Positions 37,001-49,811 of a stretch of DNA of 64,000 nucleotides are shown in pieces; the stretch's first letter is position 1; every line of letters starts with the position of its first letter. The stretch covers positions 7,505,376 to 7,569,375 of the forward strand of contig OX442418.1 of the NCBI GenBank assembly GCA_949361645.1, written 5' to 3'. A program made the translations under genes and the position numbers. The notes below the pieces were generated by a model. That model saw nothing but the letters and a program-made list of their open reading frames with translations, made no database searches and was not told the origin of the DNA. The stretch comes from Spongilla lacustris. Taxonomy: Eukaryota; Porifera; Demospongiae; Spongillida; Spongillidae.

Positions 37001-38145
37001 ACATGTGGGCCAACAGTACATGTGGGCCCACAATACCACAATACATGTGGGCCCACAATACATGTGGGCCTACTATACATGTGGGTCTACTGTATGTCTG
37101 GGCCTACTGTACATGTGGGTTTACTATACATGTGGGCCTTCTGTAAATGGGGGCCCCTACAACATGTCGGCGTACAATACATGTGGGCCTACTTTACATG
37201 TATGCCCAGCATACATGTGGACCTACTATACATATGGTCGCACAATACATGTTGGCCCACAATACATGTGGGCTTCTAATACATGTGGGCCTATTGTACA
37301 TGTGGGCCTACAATACACGTGGGCTTGCTGTACATGTGGGACTACTACGCCCACAATATATGTGGGCCTACTACGCCCACAATACATGTGGGCCTACTAC
37401 GCCCACAATAGATGTGGGCCTACTACGCCCACAAAATATGTGGGCCTATTACGCCCACAATATATGTGAGCCTACCATGCCCACAATACATGTGGGCCTA
37501 CTATACATGGGGGCCCTTATTACATGTCGGCGTACAATACATGTGGGCCTACTTTACATGTTTGCCCACAATACATGTGGACCTACTATACATATGGTTG
37601 CACAATATATGTTAGCCCACAATACATGTGGGCCTATTGTACATGTGGGCCTACAATACACGCGGGCCTGCTGTACATGTGGGACTACTACGCCCACAAT
37701 ATATGTGAGCCTACTACGCCCACAATATATGTGCGCCTACTGCGCCCACAATATATGTGGGCCTATAACGCCCACAACATATGTGGGCTTACCATGCCCA
37801 CAATGTATGTAGGCCCACAGTACATGTGGTCCCACCATACACATGGGCCTACTATTCGTGTGGGACCACAATACATGTTAACTTACTATACATATGGGTC
37901 CACAGTACATGACGGCCCACAATACATGCAGGCCTACTATACATGTGGGCCCAACATACATGCGCGCGTACTATCCATATGAGCTACTGTACATGTGGGC
38001 CCACTATACATGTGGCACCACAATGCGTGAGGGCCCTCAATACATGTGGGCCAACAATACATATTGACCAACAATACATGCTGGCCAAAAGTAGATGCGG
38101 GCCCACAATAGATGATGGCCCACCATACAGATAAGCCTACTATAC
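34013..38145. repeat. Minisatellite D array
   Basis: 34,013 to about 36,147 is the inverted copy of 10,505-12,654. Beyond this the D array continues without a mirror partner, with two ~26-bp-unit blocks (about 37,345-37,490 and 37,690-37,800, units like CCCACAATATATGTGGG plus CCTACTACG). Every frame is open for long distances because the 17-bp unit rarely contains a stop codon. Confidence 0.95.
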
Positions 38146-38672
38146 AGGGAGTGAGAGGATCATATGGGGGAGTGAGGGGATCATATGGGGGAGTGAGGGG
38201 ATAATATGGGGGAGTGAGGGGATAGTATGGGGGAGTGTGGGGATCATATTGGGGAGTGAGGGGATCATATGAGGGAGTGAGGGGATCATACGGGAAGTGA
38301 GGGGATCATATGAGGGAGTAAGGGGATCATACGGGAAGTGAGGGGATCATATGGGGGAGTGAGGGAATCATATACACTGTAGGGAGTGAGGGGATCATAT
38401 GAGGAGTGAGGGAATCATATGGGGGAGTGAGGGATCATATGGAGGAGTGAGGGGATCATATGGGGAAGTGAGGGGATCATATGGGGGAGGTGAAAGGATG
38501 ATATGGGGGAGTGAGGAGATGATATGGGGAGGTGAGGGGATCATATGGGGAGTTAGGGAATCATATGGGGGAGCAAGGGGATCATAAAGGGGAGTGAGGG
38601 AATCATATGGGGGAGTGAGGGGTTATTATGAGGATGCGAGGGGATCATATGGGTGAGTGAGGGGATGATATG
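38146..38672 (+). repeat. Minisatellite E array, ~21-bp unit
   Basis: About 25 units of GAGTGAGGGGATCATATGG, purine-rich on the plus strand. It starts and ends abruptly inside D. Confidence 0.95.
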
Positions 38673-39860
38673 GCCCAGAAGTACAGTACGCCCAGCCGAC
38701 CTACATGTATTGTAGACCCACATGTGCTGTGGGCCCACATGTGTTTTAGGCCATAATATATTCCTCATTTACCGTGGGCCAAGATGTATTGTGGGTATAC
38801 GTGTATAGTAGGCCCACCTGTATTGTAGGCCCACATGTATTGTGGGCCCACATGAGTAGATCCACATGTATTGTGGGACCACATGTGTTGTGGGCCCACA
38901 TATATTGTGGGCCCACATGTATGGTAGGTGTATTGTGGGCTAACAAGTAAAGTTGACCCACATGTCAGAAGGCTCACATGTATTGTATGCCCACATGTAT
39001 TGGGGGCCCACATGTATAATAGGCCCAGACGTTCTGTAGGCCCACATGTATTGTAGGCCCACATGTATTCTGGGCCCACATTTATAGTAGGCCCACATGA
39101 CATGTACTGTGGGCCCATTTGTATACTAGGTCCACATGTATTGCGGGTCACCATGTGTAGTAGACCCACATGTATAGTAGACCCACATTTATTGTGTGCC
39201 CACATGTATTGTGGGAGCACATGTACTGTGGGCACACATGTATAGTTTGCACACATGTTTTGTGGTCCCACATGTAAAGTAGGCCCACATGTACGGTAGG
39301 CATACATGTATTGTAAGCTTCCACATGCATTGGGCACCCACATATATAGTAGGTCCAGACGTACTATAGGCCCACATGTATAGTAAGTTATCATGTATTG
39401 TGGGCCCACATGATTAGTAGGCCAATATGTATGGTGGGCCCACATATGTTGTGGGCCCACATGTACTACAATATATGCGGGCCTATTACGCCCACAAATT
39501 ATGTGGGCCTACTACGCCCACAATATATGTGGGCCTACTATGCCCAAAATATGTACAGTAGGCCCACATGTATAGTGGGCCTACTATACATGTGGGCCCA
39601 CAAAACATTTGGGCTTAATGTACATGTGGTCCCACAATACGTATGGGTGCACAGTACATGTGGGCTTACTATATATGTGTGCCCACAGGTAATGTGTGCC
39701 CACAATACATATGGACCATAGTACATGTGGGCCCACAATGCATGTTGGCCTACTATATATGTGGGCCCCTAATACATGTGGGCCAACAATACACATGGGC
39801 ATAATGGTATGTCTGGGCCCACATGAATTGGGGCCCACATGTACTATATGAATTGTGGGG
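38673..39860. repeat. Minisatellite D array
   Basis: 17-bp D units between E and low-copy sequence, with a short 26-bp-unit block near 39,470-39,545. Confidence 0.93.
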
Positions 39861-40539
39861 AGAGGAGGTAGAGGGAAAGGTAAGCATATAGGTAGTTGAG
39901 GAGGTGGAAGGTATGGACAGGGTACGGTAGCTGGACTGCTGTTGACATCAGCACATGCATCACATGAGCTCTGTTTCCCTTTTCTGTATCCAACTTATAT
40001 TTGTCTCCTACTTTGGGACCAAAGGGTGTAAGGAATCAGCTTCCTTTGTACTCCCAGTTGAGATGAACAGTGGTGTGTCATGTGATGCAAGCAGTGTGTC
40101 ATGTGATGCAAACAGTGTGTCATGTGATGCAAGCAGTGTGATGTCACTTGACGTGGGCATTTAGTATGCAGTCCACTTGCAACATGCGCATGTACATGCA
40201 TATATTTAAGTGCATTTCTACATACAACTGTGTACATGTGTATGTGGGAGGAGGGCACATGGGAGCCAACATCTCCTGGACGTAGGGACATGTCCACCCC
40301 TGCATACCTGCTTATGTGATGTGCAGTAAGGCTGGTATGTGACCCCTGCTTATTTCCTGTGTCTGGTTGAACAGGCAATTGGTCACACGCCCACTCACAC
40401 ACACAGCATATATGTAGTGTGGGCGTGTGCATGCTCCATTGACTCCATGGTCCAGTGTTACGTCTTTTATCTGTGTGGAGGGACATTGCATCATGCATTG
40501 TGCAATTCTGTGTGTGTGTGGAGGGGTGTGTGGTAGGAA
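39861..40539. other. Low-copy spacer with a small 21-bp repeat
   Basis: The only non-satellite stretch between 10.5 and 41.4 kb. At 40,073-40,140 a 21-bp unit (GTGTCATGTGATGCAAGCAG plus T) is repeated about three times. The short open frames here have no recognisable domain and low-complexity ends; I see no supportable gene. Confidence 0.6.
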
Positions 40540-40672
40540 GACGAAGGTGTGTAGAGGGAAGAGGGAGGTGTGTGTAGAGGGAAGAGGGAGGTGTGTAGAG
40601 GGAAGAGGGAGGTGTGTGTAGAGGGAAGAGGGAGGTGTGTGTAGAGGGAAGAGGGAGGTGTGTGTAGAGGGC
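40540..40672. repeat. Purine-rich minisatellite F, 21-23 bp
   Basis: About six units containing GTGTGTAGAGGGAAGAGGGA, ending at the start of a B array. Confidence 0.9.
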
Positions 40673-41438
40673 CATACTTATAGACTATGATAAACAATAA
40701 CCATTAGTGGTAGAACTTAGCATTGGGAACTGTGGCTCCTGCAGGAGCTCTACTTATGGTCTATGATAGCCTAAGTACCCTATGCTTTGTTCTTGCACTA
40801 AAGGTTATTGTTTATCATAGACCATAAGTAGGGCTCCTGCAGGAACCATAGCAACCTATGCTAAGCTCTTACACTAAAGGTTTTTGATTATCATAGTCCA
40901 TAAGTAGGGCTCCTGCAGGAGCCATAGTACCCAAAGCTAAGGTCTTACACTAAAGGTTATTGTTTATCATAGACCATAAGTAGGGCTCCTGCAGGAACCA
41001 TAGCACCCTATGCTAAGCTCTTACACTAAAGGTTATTGTTTATCATAGTCCATAAGTACGGCTCCTGCAGGAGTCATAGTATCCAATGCTAAGTTCTTAC
41101 ACTAAAGGGTTATTGTTTATCTTAGACCATAAGTACGGCTCCTGCAGGAGCCATAGTACCCTATGCTATGTTCATACACTAAAGGTTATTGTTTATCATA
41201 GTCCCTAAGTACGGCTCCTGCAGGAGCCATAGTACCCAATGCTAAGTTCTTACACTAAAGGTTATTGTTTCTCATAGACCATAAGTTGGGCTCCTGCAGG
41301 AGCCATAGTACCATGTGCTAAGTTCTTGGACTAAAGGTTATTGCTTATCATAGACCATAAGTAGGGCTCCTGCAGGAGCCATAGTATCCAATGCTAAGTT
41401 CTTACACTAATGGTTATTTTTTATCATACACCATAAGT
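40673..41438 (-). repeat. Satellite B array
   Basis: About ten mostly minus-strand B units between minisatellite F and a short unique island. Confidence 0.92.
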
Positions 41439-41536
41439 GCTTGCTTCGGAGTTATGCGAGCCATTAGCATCCGAAACCGCGAGTGGACCGAATGATTTCA
41501 CGGTCCCGGAAGCTAATTTGTACGCGCACGGATGAT
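41439..41536. other. 98-bp unique island between B and D
   Basis: Non-repetitive, relatively GC-rich sequence (for example GCATCCGAAACCGCGAGTGG) at a B/D boundary. It has no ORF or RNA fold I recognise, and it occurs once in the window. Confidence 0.5.
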
Positions 41537-44450
41537 GTTGGCCCACAGTACATTTGGGACTACTAAACATGCGTGCCCAAAGAATATATGGCCCAGTGTA
41601 CATGTGGGTACACAATACATGTAAGGCTGCTCTACATATGGGCCCGCAATTCATGTGGGCCCAGAACATATGTGGGCCTATTGTACTTTTAGGCCTATAA
41701 TACATGTAGGCCCTCAGTACATGTTAGCCTACTTAAGGCCCACAATACATGAGGGCCAAAATTCATGTGGGCCTACCATATGTGTTGGCCTATGTTACCT
41801 GTGGGCCTACTGTACAAAAGGCCCAAATGTATTGGGGGCCCACATGTATAGTAGGCCCACATGTACTGTGCGACCACATCTACATACTAGTCCCACATGT
41901 ACAGCAGGCCCACATGTATTGTGGGCCCAGATGTAAAGAAGGACCACATGTACAATAGGCCCACATGGATTGCGGGCCAACATGTATTGTGCGACCACAT
42001 CTATTGTGGGCCCACATGTTTAGTAGGCCCACATGTACTGTGGGCACTCGTGTATTGTGGGCTAACAAGTAAAGTTGGCCCACAAGTACAGGAGGCTCAC
42101 ATGCATTGTATGCCCACATGTATTGGGGGCCCACATGTTTAGTAGGCCCAGACGTACAGTAGGCCCACCTGTACTGTAGGCCCACATGTATTTTGAGCCC
42201 ACATGTACTGTGGGCTAACATGTGTTCTAGACCATAATATTTAATTGTTAGCCCACAATACACGTGCGCCTACTATACATGTGGGCCCACAATACATGTG
42301 GGCCTACTATACAGGTGGGCCTACTACACACGTATGCCCACAATACATCTTGGCCCACAGTACATGAGGAATATATCCATATGCCTAAAACACATGTGGG
42401 CCCACAGTACATGTGAGACCACAATACATGAAAACCTACTGGGCCTACTGTACATCTGGGCCTACTATACATGTGGGCCTCGAATACATGTGGGCCTACA
42501 ATACATTTGGGCCTACAAAACATGTGGGCCTACTGAACATGTGGGTCTACTTTACATGTGGGCCCACATTACATGTGGACCCAAAGTACATGAGGGGCCT
42601 ACTATATATGTGTGTCCAAAGTACATGTGGGCCCACAGTACAAGTGGGCCCACAATACATGTGGACCTACTATACATGTGGGCCTACTATACATGTGGGT
42701 CTACTGTACATGTGGGCCCTCAATACATGTGGGCGTACTGTACATGTGGGCTCTCAGTACATTTGGGCCCACAACACATGTGGGCCTACAATACATGTGG
42801 GTGCATAATAGTTGTGTTCCTACAATACCGGTTGGCCTGCTATAAGTCTTGGTCTGCTGTACATGTGGGCCCCAATTCATGTGGTTTTACTATACATGTG
42901 GGCCTACTGTACATGTGGGCACAAAATATTGGGGCCCACATGTATAGTAGGCCCAAACGTACAGTAGGCCCACATGTATTGTAGGCCCACATGCATTGTT
43001 GGCCCACATGTACTGTGGGCCCACATGTGTTTTTGACCACAATATAATATTTACTTGTTAGCCCGCAATACACGTGGGCCCACAGTACATGTGGGCCTAC
43101 TATAAATGTGGGCCCACAATACATGTGGGCCTACAATACAGGTGGGCCTACTATACACGTATGCCCATAATACATCTTGGCCGACAGTACATGAGGAATA
43201 TATTATGGCCTAAAACATATGTGGGCCTACAGTACATGTGAGACCACAATACATGAAGGCCTACTGGGCCTACTGTACATCTGGGCCTACTATACATGTG
43301 GGCCCCCAATACATGTGAGCCTACAATACAGATGGGCCTACAAAACATGTGGGCCTACTGAACATGTGGGTCTACTTTACATGTGGGCCCACAGTACATG
43401 TGGGCCCACAACACATGTGGGCCAACAATACATGTGGGTGCCTAATAGTTGTGTTCCTACAGTACCGGTTGGCTTGCTGTACGTCCTGGTCTGCTGTACG
43501 TGTGGGCCACAATTCATGTGGTTCTACTATACATGTGGGCCTACTGTACATGTGGGCACAAAATACATTGTATGTGTAACCACAGTACTTGTGGGCCCAC
43601 AGTACATGTGGGCCCTCAGTATTTTTTGGCCCACAATACCTGTGGGCCTACTGTTTATATGTGGGTGTAATAGGCCCACATGTAATACACATGGGCCCAC
43701 AATATATGTGGGCCTACCATACATATTGGCCTACTAATCACGTGGGCCAACAATGCATGTTTAACTTAGTATAGACATGGATCCACAGAACATGAGGTCC
43801 CACAATACATGCAGTTCTACTATACGTGTGGGCCTGTGATACATCGCGCGTACTATCCTTATGGGCCCACTGCACATTTGGGCCCACTATACATGTTGGC
43901 CCACATTACGTGTGGGCCTACTATGCATGTGGGCCCACCATACGTACGGACCTACCATACATGTAAGCCAAAAGTAGATGTGGGCCCTTTAGGGCACACA
44001 ATAATTGTGGGTCTACTATACATGTGGGTCTACTTACTACACATGTGGACCCGCAATACATGTGGACCTAGTATACAAATGGGCCCACAGTACATTTATT
44101 GTGGGCGTAACAGGCCCACATATATTGTGGTCGTAGTACACCTACATACATTGTGGTCGTAGTTGGCCCGCATAATGTTTGGGCGTAATAGGCCCACATG
44201 TATTGTGGGTATAGAAGGCCCATATATATTGTGGGCATAGTAGTCCCACATTTACAGCAGGCCCACATGTAGTGTAGGTCCACCACATGTATTGGCGGCC
44301 CACATGAATAGTCGGCCCAGATGTACATTGGGCACACTTGTATTGTAGGCCCACATGTATTAGGGGCCCACATGATAGTAGGTCCATATGTATTGTGGGC
44401 CCACATACATAGTGGGCCCACAGTGCATTTTGGCCTAAAATATAGGTGCA
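41537..44450. repeat. Minisatellite D array, entering palindrome 2
   Basis: D units with higher-order blocks shared with 11.6-12.1 and 34.5-35.1 kb (the segment around GTTGTGTTCCTACAATACCG occurs at about 11,960, 42,815 and 43,450, and inverted near 34,670). From 43,547 onward it is mirrored by 63,097-64,000. Confidence 0.95.
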
Positions 44451-44751
44451 CTATGGGGGAGTGAGGGGATCATATGGGGGAGTGAAAGGATCACATGTGC
44501 GAGTTAGGGGATCATTTTGTGGAGCAAAAGGATCATATGGTAGAGTGAGGGGATCATATGGGGAGGTGAGGGGATCATATGGGGGAGTGAATGGATGATA
44601 TGGGGGAGTGGGGGGATGATATGAGGGAGTGAGAGGATCATATGGGGGAGTTAAGGGATCATATGGGGAAGTGAGGGGATAATATGGGGGAGTGAGGGGA
44701 TAACATGGGGGAGTGAGGGGATAACATGGGGGAGTGAGGGGATCATATATC
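44451..44751 (+). repeat. Minisatellite E block, left arm
   Basis: About 14 E units (21 bp) between D and B; mirrored exactly by 62,796-63,096. Confidence 0.95.
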
Positions 44752-47700
44752 TTATTGACGACGATAAACAATATTCATTACCTTTAGCGCAAGAACATAA
44801 CATTGGTCTCTATGGCTCCTGCAGGAGCCGTACTTTATGACTGTGATAAACAATAACCTTCAGTGTCACTACCAGACATTGGTCTCTACGGCTCCTGCAG
44901 GCGCTGTAGTTACTGACAACAATTAACAATAACCTTTAGTGTAAGAACTTAGCATTGGGTACTATGGCTCCTGCAGGAGCCGTGCACATGGACTATGATA
45001 AACAATTACCTTTAGTGCAACAAATTAGCATTGGGAACTATGGCTCCTGCAGGAGCCGTATTTAATGACACGATAAACAATATCCTTTCTTGTAAGAAAT
45101 TAGCATTGGGTACTAAGGCTCCCGAAGGAGCTGTACTTATGGACTATGATAAACTATAACCTTTAGTGTAAGAACTTAGCATTGGGAACTATGGCTCCTG
45201 TAAGAGCCGTACGTATGGACTATAATAAACAATAACCTGTAATGTACGAACTTAGGATTGGAAACTAATATGGCTCCTGCAAGAGCCGTATTTATTGACA
45301 TGATAAACAATATCCTTTAGAGTAAGAACTTAGCATTGCGAACTATGGTACCTGCAGGAGCCGTATTTATTGACACGATAAACAATGTAAGAACTTAGCA
45401 TTGGGTACTATGGCTCGTGCAGGAGCTGAACATATGGGCTATGATCAACACTAACCATTAGTGTTAGAACATAGCATTGGGAACTATGGCTCCTGCATGA
45501 GCCGTATTCATTGACACGATAAACAATATGCTTTAGTGTAAGAACTTAGCATTGGTTACTATGGCTCCTGCAGGATCCGTACATATATGGGCTATGATAA
45601 ACAATAACCTTTCGTGTAAGAACGTAACATTGGGAACTATGGCCCCTGCATGAGCCAAATTAATTGACACGATAAACAATATCCTTTAGTGTATGAACTT
45701 AGCATTGGGTACTATAACTCCCGCAGGAGCCGTACACATGGACTATGATAAATAATAACCTTTATAGTAAGAACTTAATGGGAACTATGCCTTCAGCAGG
45801 AGCTGTACTTGTTGAAACGATAAACAATATCCTTTAGTGTAAAAACATATAGCATTGGGTACTATGGCTCCTGCAGGAACTATATTTATGGACTATGATA
45901 TACCATAACCTTTAGTGCAAGAGCTTAGCATTGGGAACTATGGCTCCTGCAGGAGCCGAATATATTGAAACGACAAATAAAATCCTTTGTTGTAAGAACT
46001 TAGCTTTGGGTACAATGGCTCATGCAGGAGTAGTACGCATGGACTATAATAATCAATAACCTTTAGTTTAAAAACTTAGGATTGGGAACTATGGCTCCTG
46101 CAGGAGCCATATTTATTGACATGATAAACAATATCCTTTAGAGTAAGAACTTAGAATTGGGAACTATAGCTCTAGCAGAAGCCGTATTTATTGACACGAT
46201 AAACAATGTCCTATAGTGTATGAACTTAGCATTGGGTACTATGGCTCCTGCAGGAGCCGTATATATGGGCTATGATCAATAACCTTTAGTGTAAGAACGT
46301 AGCATTGGAAACTATGGCTCCTGCAGGAGCCGTATTTATTGACACGATAAAGAATATCCTTTTGTGTAAGAACTTAGCATTGGGTACTATGGCTCCTGCA
46401 GGAGCCGTACATATGGAATTTGATAGACAATAACCTTTAATGTAAGGGCATAGGATTGTGAACTATGCCTCCTGCAGAAGACGTATTTATTGACACGATT
46501 AACAAAATCCTTTAGTGTAAGAACTTAGCATTGGGTACTACGGCTCCTGCAGGAGCCGTACATATGGGCTATGATAAACAAGAACCTTAAGTGTAAGAAC
46601 GTAGTATTGGGTACAATGGCTTCTACAGGAGCCGTACTTATGGACAATAATAAACAATAACCTTCAGTGTAAGAACTTAGCATTGGGTGCAACGGCTCCT
46701 GGAGGCCATACTTATTGACTGTGTTAAAAATTGACCTTTAGTGTTACAACTTAACATTGGTCTCTATGGCTCCTGCAGGAGCCGTAGTTACTGACTACGA
46801 TTAACTATAACCTTTAGCGTAAGAACTTAGCATTGGGTACTATGGCTCCTGCAGGAGCCATACTTATTGACTGTGATTAACAATAACCTTTAGTGTTACT
46901 ATTTAACATTGGTCTCTATGGCTTATGCAGGAGCCGTAGTTACTGACTACGATTAACTATAACCTTTAGCGTAAGAACTTAGCATTGGGTACTATGGCTC
47001 CTGCAGGAGCCATACTTATTGACTGTGATTAACAATAACCTTTAGTGTTACTATTTAACATTGGTCTCTATGGCTTACGCAAGAGCCGTAGTTACTGACT
47101 ACGATTAACAATAAACTTTAGTGTAAAAACTTAGCATCAGCTACTATGGCTCCTGCAGGAGCCGTACTTATGGACTATGATAAACAATAACCTTTGGTGT
47201 TAGAACTTAGCATTGGGTACTATGGCTCCTGCAGGAGTCGTATTTATTGACTACGATTAACAATAACCTTTAGTGTAAGAACTTATCATTGGGTACTATA
47301 GCTCCTGCAGGAGCTGCACATATGAATTATGAAAAACAATAACTTTTAGTGTAAGAACTTAGCGGGAACTATGGCTCCTGCAGGAGCCGTACATATGGAC
47401 TATGGTAAACAATAACCTTTAGTGTAAAAACTTGGGATTGTGAACTATGGCTCCTGCAGGTGCCGTATTCATTGACACGATGAACAATATCCTTTAGTGT
47501 AAGAACTTAGCACTGGGTACAACTGCTCCTGCAGGAGCCGTACTTGTTGACTGTGTTAAAAAGTGACCTTTAGTGTTATTACTTAACATTGGTCTCTATG
47601 GCTCCTGCAGGAGCCGAAGTTACTGACTACGATTAACAATTGCAATTAGTGTAAGAATTAGCATTGGTAGCTATGGCTCCTGCAGGAGCCGTATATATGG

Positions 47701-49398
47701 GCTATGATAAACAATAACCTTTAGTGTAAGAACGTAGCATTGGAAACTATGGCTCCTGCAGGAGCCGTATTTATTGACACGATAAAGAATATCCTTTTGT
47801 GTAAGAACTTAGCATTGGGTTCTATGGCTCCTGCAGGAGCCGTACATATGGAATTTGATAAACAATAACCTTTAATGTAAGGGCATAGGATTGGGAACTA
47901 TGCCTCCTGCAGAAGACGTATTTATTGTCACAATAAACAAAATCCTTTAGTGTAAGGACTTAGCATTGGGTACTATGGCTCCTGTAGAAGCCGAATATAT
48001 GGACTATGATAAACAATTACCTTTAGTGTAAGAACGAAGCATTGGGAACTATGGCTCCTGCAGGAGCCGTACTTATGGACTATGATAAACAATTTCCTTT
48101 AGTGTAAGAACTAAGCATTGGGAACTATGGCTCCTGCAGGAGTCGTATTCATTGACACGATAAACAGTATCCTTTCGCTTAAGAACTTAGCATTGAGTGC
48201 AATGTCTCCTTCAAGAGCCGTACTTATGGACTATGATACACAATAACCTTTAGTGTAAGAACATAGCATTGGGAACTGTGGCTCCTACAGGAGCCTTATT
48301 TATTGACACGATAAACAGTGTTAGAACTTAGCATTGGGTGCTACGGCTCCTGCAGGAGCCGTACCTATTGACTGTGTTAAAAAATAACCTTTAGTGTTAC
48401 CACTTAACATTGGTCTCTATGGGTCCTGCAGGAGCCGTAGTTACTGACTATGATAAACAATAACCTTTCGTGTGTTAACTTAGCATTGGAAACTATGGCT
48501 CTTTCAGGAGCCGTATTTAATGATTACGATTATCAATAACCTTTAGTGTAAGAACATAGCATTGGATACAATGGCTCATGTAGGAGCCGTACTTATGGAC
48601 GATGATAAACAATAACATTTAGTGTAAGAACTTAGCGTTGGGAACTATGGCTCCTGCAAGCGCCGAGTTTATTGACGCGATAAACAATATTCTATTGTGT
48701 AAGAACTTAGCATTGGGTAGTATGGCTCCTGCAGGAGCCGTACATATGTACTATGATAAACAATAACCTTTAGTGTAAGAACTTAGCATTGGGTAGTATG
48801 GCTCCTGCAGGAGCCGTACATATGTACTATGATAAACAATAACCTTTAGTGTAAGAACTTGGGATTGGGAACTATGGCTCCTGCAGGAGCCTTATCAATT
48901 GACACGATAAACAATATCCTTTAGTGTAAGAACTTAGCATTGAGTACAATGGCTCCAGCAGGAGCTGTACTTATTGACTGTGATAAAAAATGACCTTTAG
49001 TGTAACTACTTAACATTGGTCTCTATTGCTCCGGCAGGAGTCGTAATTACTGACAACGATTAACAATAGCCTTTAGTGTAAGAACGTAGCATTGGGAACA
49101 ACGGCTCCTGCAGGAGCCGTATTTATTGACTACGATTAACAATAGCTTATAGTGAAAGAACTTAGCATTGGGTTCTATGGCTCCTGTAGGAGCCGTACAT
49201 ATGGACTATGATAAACAATTACCTATAGTGTAAGAACATAGCATTGGGAACTATGGCTCCTGCAGGCGCCGTACATATGGAGTATGATTAACAATAACCT
49301 TTAGTGTAAGAACTTAACATTGGGAACTATGGCTCCAGCAGGACCCGTACTTATTGACTGTGATAAACAATAACCTTTAGGGTAACTACATAGCATTG
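44752..49398 (+). repeat. Satellite B array, left arm of palindrome 2
   Basis: About 60 units. Many alternate between two variants (TATTGACACGATAAACAATATCC and a TATGATAAACAATAACC type), so the higher-order unit is about 150 bp. Some neighbours are identical (for example 48,721-48,796 and 48,797-48,872, 76 bp each). At about 47,541 it contains the empty site matching the insertion at 59,046 in the other arm. Confidence 0.95.
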
Positions 49399-49811
49399 TT
49401 TGATAAAATGGTTGTGCAAGGGTCTAACTCGCGGCTATAAGGCTCCAAAAACCTCATTTAGTCACTTTCACAGGGAAGAATGTTTGCTTTGCTACCCTGA
49501 AGATCTAGAGTAGTTCCATATGATCTGATGTAAATGTTGTTGTAAACCGATGTAAACGGTGATTTGCTAATGCTACAAAAATGGTGTTCTACCTGGCACG
49601 TTTTTTTTACGTTGGTAGCAAAATTTTCACTGCTTTTGTGAACTTTTTTACAGTAGCAATTCAGAAATGCAATGGTTTTACTGACTCATAAAAGCAATAT
49701 GTGTACGTGTAAATACCACAGATAATGTTACTGATGCTACAATTATACATTGCATAGCAGTGTGGTAATTCCTCATTGGTCTGGTTACGAGAAAGTGCAG
49801 CCATTAAATAA
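49399..49811. other. Unique sequence downstream of the left-arm unknown gene
   Basis: AT-rich low-copy DNA between the B array and the last exon of the minus-strand gene. It would hold that gene's 3' UTR and polyadenylation region. I see no canonical AATAAA in the gene's orientation and no other gene. Confidence 0.5.

Noticed and set aside
39955..40164. 69-codon ORF in the low-copy spacer
   Set aside because: No domain, and half of it is the translation of a 21-bp tandem repeat; there is no splice or promoter evidence.
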